DNA of 64,000 bases from Denitrobacterium detoxificans (lineage in GTDB: Bacteria; Actinomycetota; Coriobacteriia; Coriobacteriales; Eggerthellaceae), in contig NZ_SUUH01000004.1 in assembly GCF_015062615.1 (NCBI RefSeq), forward strand, positions 1 to 64,000, given 5' to 3'. The notes under the pieces were generated by a model. The model was not told the DNA's origin and ran no database searches. It saw only the letters and a program-made list of their open reading frames with translations. Position numbers and translations under genes: made by a program. Shown here piece by piece: positions 59,481 to 64,000 of this stretch; positions within the stretch are counted from its first letter, which is position 1, and every line of letters begins with the position of its first letter.

Positions 59481-61064
59481 CTAACGGGCCAATCGGGCTT
59501 CCTCCTCCGACACCGTGACTATATCGCTGATCACGTTGATCATGTTTTGCAGACCACCCAAGAAAAACTCCAGGTAAATAGCCATACATACAACATCATA
59601 GGACTTGAGGTAGGTAACGATAATAAGCGATCCGATAAGAATGGACCCCGGTTGGTTGGGCGCTCCAAAAGAGAGGAACAAGACCAATGCCGAAATGACC
59701 ACGATGCTTACCGGAGGAACTTCGGTTCCCGTCGCGAAAATGTAGAACACGGCAACGAACATGAGCAGGAAACAGTTTCCATCAAGGTTAATCTGGGCAA
59801 GAAATGGGAGCGTACGGGAAACCCTCTCACGATCCAGCCCGTAATTCCTGACGCAATACCTAATGTTGTACGGAACGGCATTAATGACCGAGCCAATAGC
59901 GAAGTTTTCGCGTACGAGCGGAAGAAGCTTCTTGGCAAAGGGAATCACTTTCACACCCCGCACCTTTAGCCTCGCTGCATACGAGGCAAAAAGAAATACG
60001 CTGCTTACGACCATAAGCATAATAAGCAACAACGTGCGAAGGAGGGCTTCATGACCACCCTCGAGCATGACATCCAAAGCCGCTAGGCAACATGCAACAG
60101 GAAGCAAAAACATGACCGCGCTAAGCATGCGCGAGAACAGACCATAGCAAACATCTATTGCCCGGCCCAGCACCTCATAGTCCTTACCTGCCGACACAAG
60201 AGCATAGGTAACAAGCAACGCGACAATAATAAGCGGAATGGGAGAAAGAGCTTCAAAGGGCTCAAATATGCTTGTAGGCACCATTGACGTGACTATATCC
60301 GAAAAGCTCCGCTCACCGTAGCTACCCGCAAACTCCGCATCATACCCTTGCCAACCAATAAGCACCGACATGAGGGAATAACTGAGGGCAAGCGCAAGCA
60401 GGACGGCAAATGCGGACGTAATGAGAGATATCATCCGCAGCCTGCGAGCATCCGAATTTCGTTTCGAGACGATGAATGCGTTAGAGGCATTTTTCAAAAG
60501 GGAAAAGAAGGTTACAGGCGCACCTACCATAAGCATGGCATTGCCGTATATCTGCTCGAAGGGAAAGATGTACTCATTAAGCAAGGCATGTTGCTCATCG
60601 ACATCAAGAAACATGGCAAGAACGAGATAGACAACTATCCCAATCAAAATGCCTGATCCGCACAGGATGATATTCCCCTTTGGATCTTTCCGCACTGACA
60701 CCAAAATGGTGTTATAGCCAGCGCTATATCCATATGACACCTTTTCGGCATACGCACGCAAAACAGTGGATCCCGACGATGTGGAGTCGTTTTCCTCGGG
60801 AAGGGAAAACCTCTCACCCTCGTAACCAATTTGGAGGCTCACGCCAGCGAGCCCCTTTTTCGTCGAAACGGTTACCGTGGTACTCTGCTCAACGCCACGC
60901 TCAAGCATGGTGTTAAACACTGCTTCGAAGACGAGCATCGTCTCGCGAACACCGCTTTGAGACACAGACGAGCTTTCAAGCAGGGTTTCCACATAGGAAC
61001 GAGCGGCATTGAATCCCTCAATGTCGGCATGAATCTCGAGATCATTTTGCGTGCCCTTCCCCAT
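59481..61064 (-). CDS. SDF-family symporter fused to an N-terminal RsbW-like HATPase domain
   Basis: 527 residues. Residues about 8-125 resemble a serine-kinase/anti-sigma type HATPase domain (PF13581): an E-x3-N N-box (FEAVFN, E47/N51) and a final GSTVLRAYAEKVSYGYSAGYNTILV strand-helix pattern, with the D-x-G box apparently degraded. From about 130 on lies a dicarboxylate/amino acid:cation symporter (PF00375) fold: an HP1 region (ENFAIGSVINAVPYN), NLDGN for the usual NMDGT, an HP2 region (GAPNQPG), and the last helix with NVxxD. Compared with GltPh-type transporters, the aspartate and arginine that bind amino acid and side-chain carboxylate appear as G and Q (GGLQNMIN). So Na+-coupled transport is likely, but of a substrate other than aspartate or glutamate. 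The start ATG 61064 has no clear ribosome binding site. Confidence 0.85.
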   Translation of the reverse strand: MGKGTQNDLEIHADIEGFNAARSYVETLLESSSVSQSGVRETMLVFEAVFNTMLERGVEQSTTVTVSTKKGLAGVSLQIGYEGERFSLPEENDSTSSGSTVLRAYAEKVSYGYSAGYNTILVSVRKDPKGNIILCGSGILIGIVVYLVLAMFLDVDEQHALLNEYIFPFEQIYGNAMLMVGAPVTFFSLLKNASNAFIVSKRNSDARRLRMISLITSAFAVLLALALSYSLMSVLIGWQGYDAEFAGSYGERSFSDIVTSMVPTSIFEPFEALSPIPLIIVALLVTYALVSAGKDYEVLGRAIDVCYGLFSRMLSAVMFLLPVACCLAALDVMLEGGHEALLRTLLLIMLMVVSSVFLFASYAARLKVRGVKVIPFAKKLLPLVRENFAIGSVINAVPYNIRYCVRNYGLDRERVSRTLPFLAQINLDGNCFLLMFVAVFYIFATGTEVPPVSIVVISALVLFLSFGAPNQPGSILIGSLIIVTYLKSYDVVCMAIYLEFFLGGLQNMINVISDIVTVSEEEARLAR

Positions 61065-61127
61065 ATGTTCACTATATCGAATTACCCCACCTATATGATG
61101 TCTTTGCTACCAATCCGATAGCAAGAT

Positions 61128-61153
61128 GGGGCGTCTCCCAAGCGGAGCGCCCC
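61128..61153. other. GC hairpin upstream of the symporter gene
   Basis: GGGGCG-T-CTCC (61128-61138) pairs with GGAG-CGCCCC (61144-61153) with a single bulged T and a 5-nt loop. It lies 63 nt upstream of the symporter start and would be in its leader RNA if transcription begins further up. It has no U-tract on either strand. Function is unknown. Confidence 0.35.
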
Positions 61154-61212
61154 CCCTTCATGGTTACCGCGCGAACAAGGGGCTAGGTGAGGTGCACTGA
61201 GCGGAATAATGA

Positions 61213-61235
61213 AAAAGAGGCCCATGGCCTCTTTT
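61213..61235. terminator. Terminator-like stem flanked by A and T runs
   Basis: AAAAGAGGCC (61213-61222) and GGCCTCTTTT (61226-61235) form a perfect 10-bp stem with a 3-nt loop, ending in T4 on the plus strand and T5 on the minus strand. It has the form of a bidirectional intrinsic terminator. On the minus strand it sits just after a tRNA-3'-end-like sequence ending CCACCA, as it would after a real tRNA gene. Confidence 0.6.
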
Positions 61236-61249
61236 GAGTGGTTGGTGGA

Positions 61250-61389
61250 GCATAGGGGGATACGCACGCTGCGCCTGCGGCGCAGCATCCCGGCTCCGCG
61301 CTTACGCGCTCCGCCCGAAAGCCTACGTTCGCCCCACAGGGGCGAACGCTTTACGGCTTTCGCCCTCTCGGGGTTCGATCCCCCTATGC
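61250..61389. repeat. Structured element bounded by inverted tRNA-3'-end-like sequences
   Basis: GCATAGGGGGAT (61250-61261) and ATCCCCCTATGC (61378-61389) are a perfect 12-bp inverted repeat. Each is the 3' part of a tRNA-like sequence: on the plus strand GGGGTTCGATCCCC (T-arm) precedes the right copy, and on the minus strand TCCACCA follows the left copy. Between them lie a perfect 8-bp stem (61268-61275 with 61279-61286), a GC-rich stretch and a nested stem (CGTTCGCCCC/GGGGCGAACG inside GAAAGCC/GGCTTTC, about 61317-61372). No anticodon arm or D-loop is present, so this is not a functional tRNA. It may be a palindromic repeat or a rearranged attachment site at a tRNA end. Confidence 0.6.
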
Positions 61390-61717
61390 ACTGGGTAATT
61401 CTGCTCAGGGTGCCCCAGATAGCCCCGCCGCAAGGCCGTAGCGTACTAACGGGTTAGCGGCAAGAATGTGTGTCCGATTCCCCCCTTGACAGCGCAGGTC
61501 GGACGCGCAAAAGACGCCCGTTAAATTCTGCCGTTCAGCGAGAACGTGAACGGCTTGCCCGGATGGGGGAATTCGGGAAGAACGACGTCCACATCACCCC
61601 GAAAAACGCCAGTTTTGGAGCTGATCAGTTCTCGGCAACCATGATCAAGTCGGTAACAGATTTTGTTTGAATACTATAATCGTTTGCGTTGCATACAAAA
61701 CAAGCTTGGACAACAGG
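61390..61717. other. Intergenic region before the helicase gene
   Basis: There is no convincing gene. A 66-codon plus frame (61470-61670) lacks a ribosome binding site and recognisable sequence. The stretch holds a small CGTTCA/TGAACG hairpin near 61530-61550 and a -10-like TATAAT at 61675-61680. It lies between the tRNA-like element and the helicase gene. Confidence 0.5.
61675..61680 (+). promoter_or_regulatory. -10 box (TATAAT) for the helicase gene
   Basis: A perfect TATAAT lies 37 nt upstream of ATG 61718. No recognisable -35 hexamer is found at 16-18 nt spacing, so the promoter may be weak or activator-dependent. Confidence 0.45.
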
Positions 61718-64000
61718 ATGACGATAGCAGTAATCATCTCGGCCTTAATCGCGATTGCAGTTTGCTTTCTCGCTGCAAGGTTCATTGGTCAGCGTAAGCA
61801 AATCGACGGTTTGATTGCCGATATCGAAGCCGCGCTAACGAGGCAGAGGGTTCTTCTCGATTATGAGAACGGCTTCTTGATGAAAAAGGACTGGGACGCA
61901 GAGACGGACAGGAATGCCCAGCTATATAAGAATCTGATAAGAATCCCCGCATCGCGTCGCAAGTCGCATCCGAAATCCGACATCATAGCTGCTTTCATCG
62001 AGAACCATGCCGATGAGGAAGTCCGCGTTAGAAGAAACGAGGCGTTTAAGGCGTCGGAGCTTACCGCTTGTGATTCGATGCTTTCAAACATTGATGGTAA
62101 GTCCCTTGACGACCAGCAAAGGAACGCCGTTGTGACCGACGAGTACAACAATCTGGTCATTGCCGGGGCGGGTTCCGGAAAGACATTGACCGTCGTAGGG
62201 AAGATTAAATACCTGACTGAACATAGGGGCGTCAGACCGGAAGAGATCCTCGTTACCTCGTTTACCCGAAAGTCTGTCAACGAGCTTCAGGAGAGGATAG
62301 AAAAGGCGGGCATCAAAGGCGTAACCTGCAAGACATTCCACAAGATGGGCCTCGATCGTCTCGGCAAAGTTGGCGTTGCAAACGAAAACGAGCTCAGAAA
62401 CTGCGTTCTATCCTATCTGCGAGGGGGTATACAGGAGTATCCAGATCAGATGAGCGCGTATATCGAGTTCTACGGGTGCTATAAGCACGTGCCCAAGGAC
62501 TATTCCGAATTCGAAAGCGAGGGAGCGAGGTTCGAGGCCCTAAAGGCAACCAGCCTCGAAACAATAAAGGGGCAACTGGATACGCTCAATGGGGAGCGCG
62601 TGAAGAGCATCGAAGAGCTCATGATAGCAAACTACCTTTTCTTGCACGGCGTGGATTACGAATACGAGCGCAACTACGATGGTGATTACGAAACCAATGG
62701 ACGTGCCTACCAACCCGACTTCTACCTTCCCGAATACGACATCTGGCTCGAACACTTTGGAGTTGACGAGCACGGGCGATGCCCTTGGATCGAAACAGAT
62801 TTCGAGGAGCGCAAATACATCGAGGGAATGGATTGGAAGAGGTCCGTGCACGAAGCAAACGGCACTCGGCTTATCGAAAGCTACTCTTTCTGGAACAAGG
62901 ACCACGACCTGCTGAACAAGCTCGAGGCGCTTCTGGAAGCCAATGGCGTCGAACTTGTAAGTGACGAAGAGATGCTTTCCGGGGTTTATGCAAAGCTGAG
63001 CCAAGACGACAAGTATCTCCGCAGCATCGCCACCCTCACCACAACGTTCTTGTCCCTGGCGAAAGCGAACAATATCGCTATGGCGGAAGTCGCTGAAAAG
63101 GGCCGCGACGCATATAAAGGCGACGGGTTCATGTGGCACCGCTTCGAGCTTTTCATGGCCTTCGCCGAGCCAATCATGACCCTTTATAGCAAAAGGCTCG
63201 AGGATAAAGGCCAGGTCGATTTCGACGACATGATCAACAAGGCCGCTTCGTTGATTGCAGAAGAGGGCCCAACGGAGCGATTCCGCTATATCATCGTCGA
63301 CGAATACCAGGACATATCGAAGAGCAGATTCGGTCTCATTAAAGCCATTCGCGATGCGTGTGAGGCTAAGCTCATGTGCGTAGGCGATGACTGGCAATCG
63401 ATATACCGCTTTGCGGGCAGCGACGTTTCGCTGTTCACCGATTTCGGAGAGTATGTGGGATTCCACGAGACGCTCAAGATCGAGAGGACGTACCGAAACT
63501 CGCAAGAGCTCGTCGACATCGCCAGCGCGTTCGTCGAGCGCAATCCGGCGCAAGTGCACAAGACGATGAAATCGTTCAAGCACGAAGACATGCCAGTCGT
63601 CATCAGTTACATGCCCGATATGGCGAATGGTCTAGAGGCTTCACTTAGCAGCATCCTGCAGATGCAGGATGGGGGCATGCGGAAGATACTCATCCTGGGC
63701 CGGCATAATTTCGATATCGAAACGCTCTATCCCGATTTCAAGGGGCAGGACTCTTTTGAAAACGAGAACATATCTCTGCGGCGCGACAGAAACACCGGCG
63801 ATGTGCATGTCATATACGGCGGCAACAGGAACATCACTTTCATGAGCGTTCATAGAGCTAAAGGCCTCGAGGCTGATGACGTCGTCGTGTTGAACCTGAT
63901 AAACGACATGTACGGCTTCCCGAACCGAATCGAAGACGACCCTATTCTGCAGATTCTTCTCGGGGGCGACGAAGAGCTCGAGTTCGCCGAGGAAAGACGC
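61718..64000 (+). CDS. Helicase IV-like UvrD/Rep-family DNA helicase, 3' part beyond the window
   Basis: 761 codons are visible and the frame is open at the window edge. Residues 2-22 are a hydrophobic helix (IAVIISALIAIAVCFLAA), so the enzyme may be membrane-tethered. Motif I is AGAGSGKT (149-156), Ia SFTRKSV, motif II DEYQD (528-532), motif III GDDWQSIYRFAG (556-567), and motif V SVHRAKGLEADDVVV (710-724); motif VI begins at EERR at the end. Between I and II lies an insert with PDFYLP (D334) and LEHFG (E345), then WKRSVHEANGTRLIE, as in E. coli helicase IV (HelD), resembling a PD-(D/E)xK-type core. Members unwind DNA 3' to 5'. The start is ATG 61718 with GGA 7 nt before. It uses TTA, CTA and TCA codons freely, unlike the giant gene. 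Confidence 0.9.
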   Translation, partial: MTIAVIISALIAIAVCFLAARFIGQRKQIDGLIADIEAALTRQRVLLDYENGFLMKKDWDAETDRNAQLYKNLIRIPASRRKSHPKSDIIAAFIENHADEEVRVRRNEAFKASELTACDSMLSNIDGKSLDDQQRNAVVTDEYNNLVIAGAGSGKTLTVVGKIKYLTEHRGVRPEEILVTSFTRKSVNELQERIEKAGIKGVTCKTFHKMGLDRLGKVGVANENELRNCVLSYLRGGIQEYPDQMSAYIEFYGCYKHVPKDYSEFESEGARFEALKATSLETIKGQLDTLNGERVKSIEELMIANYLFLHGVDYEYERNYDGDYETNGRAYQPDFYLPEYDIWLEHFGVDEHGRCPWIETDFEERKYIEGMDWKRSVHEANGTRLIESYSFWNKDHDLLNKLEALLEANGVELVSDEEMLSGVYAKLSQDDKYLRSIATLTTTFLSLAKANNIAMAEVAEKGRDAYKGDGFMWHRFELFMAFAEPIMTLYSKRLEDKGQVDFDDMINKAASLIAEEGPTERFRYIIVDEYQDISKSRFGLIKAIRDACEAKLMCVGDDWQSIYRFAGSDVSLFTDFGEYVGFHETLKIERTYRNSQELVDIASAFVERNPAQVHKTMKSFKHEDMPVVISYMPDMANGLEASLSSILQMQDGGMRKILILGRHNFDIETLYPDFKGQDSFENENISLRRDRNTGDVHVIYGGNRNITFMSVHRAKGLEADDVVVLNLINDMYGFPNRIEDDPILQILLGGDEELEFAEERR

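Noticed and set aside
61250..61389. A functional tRNA gene on either strand
   Set aside because: T-arm-like and CCA-like sequences are present, but there is no D-arm, anticodon arm or matching 7-bp acceptor pair, and the middle is occupied by unrelated perfect hairpins.
61470..61670. 66-codon plus-strand frame before the helicase gene
   Set aside because: No ribosome binding site or recognisable sequence, and its end overlaps the region where the helicase promoter should be.

Overview
The window looks like chromosomal DNA of a gut-type actinobacterium of the class Coriobacteriia, most likely Eggerthellaceae. The pointers are the GC-rich sequence, a Tat-exported lipoprotein flavin reductase next to a LuxR regulator with a multi-pass membrane N-terminus, a CmpB-type (ABC_trans_CmpB) membrane protein, a NikR/HypE nickel-hydrogenase module and an LPXTG-anchored BspA-like adhesin. 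No 16S gene or species marker is present, so the assignment is by gene content only.

Layout. (1) 1-391: left-edge non-coding DNA with a REP-like 30/29-nt inverted repeat and several hairpins downstream of the giant gene. (2) 392-45988, minus: one uninterrupted gene of about 15,200 codons for a cell-wall-anchored surface protein. It has a signal peptide, an acidic linker, an N-x-S/T sequon repeat tract, about 20 BspA-like leucine-rich units (three carrying extra beta-sandwich modules), a block of InlB B-repeats, a long stretch where B-repeats alternate with MucBP-like units, and an LPRTG sorting signal. A 65-codon leader ORF with a strong ribosome binding site precedes and overlaps its start. 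(3) 46155-46812: non-coding. (4) 46813-48617, minus: small helical protein, nikR and hypE, probably one transcription unit with an internal terminator-like hairpin. (5) 48874-51294, plus: a protein with two MarR-like winged-helix domains, then a membrane LuxR regulator. It converges on (6) a Tat-lipoprotein FAD reductase (51391-53238, minus), with a strong bidirectional terminator between them. (7) 53403-55781, minus: a membrane J-domain protein followed by typA/bipA. (8) 56059-61064, minus: MFS transporter, hexapeptide acetyltransferase, CmpB-type membrane protein, and an SDF-type symporter fused to an RsbW-like HATPase domain. (9) 61128-61717: hairpins and a 140-nt element bounded by inverted tRNA-3'-end-like sequences. 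(10) 61718 to the right edge, plus: a helicase IV-like UvrD-family protein with an N-terminal membrane helix, cut by the window end.

How the genes may work together. The giant protein is built to reach far out from the wall and bind host, mucus or other cells; its sortase is not in the window. NikR and HypE link nickel sensing to [NiFe]-hydrogenase maturation. The MarR/LuxR/reductase cluster resembles the regulator-plus-extracytoplasmic-reductase cassettes with which Eggerthellaceae use alternative electron acceptors. TypA and the J-protein are housekeeping or stress functions. The right edge, with its tRNA-like element followed by a gene of different codon use, may be the border of an accessory region.

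The least ordinary observations are the size and codon bias of the giant gene (long stretches without TTA, CTA or TCA codons), its sequon-rich tract, the leader ORF, the HATPase-symporter fusion that has lost the usual substrate-binding arginine and aspartate, and the tRNA-end inverted repeat.
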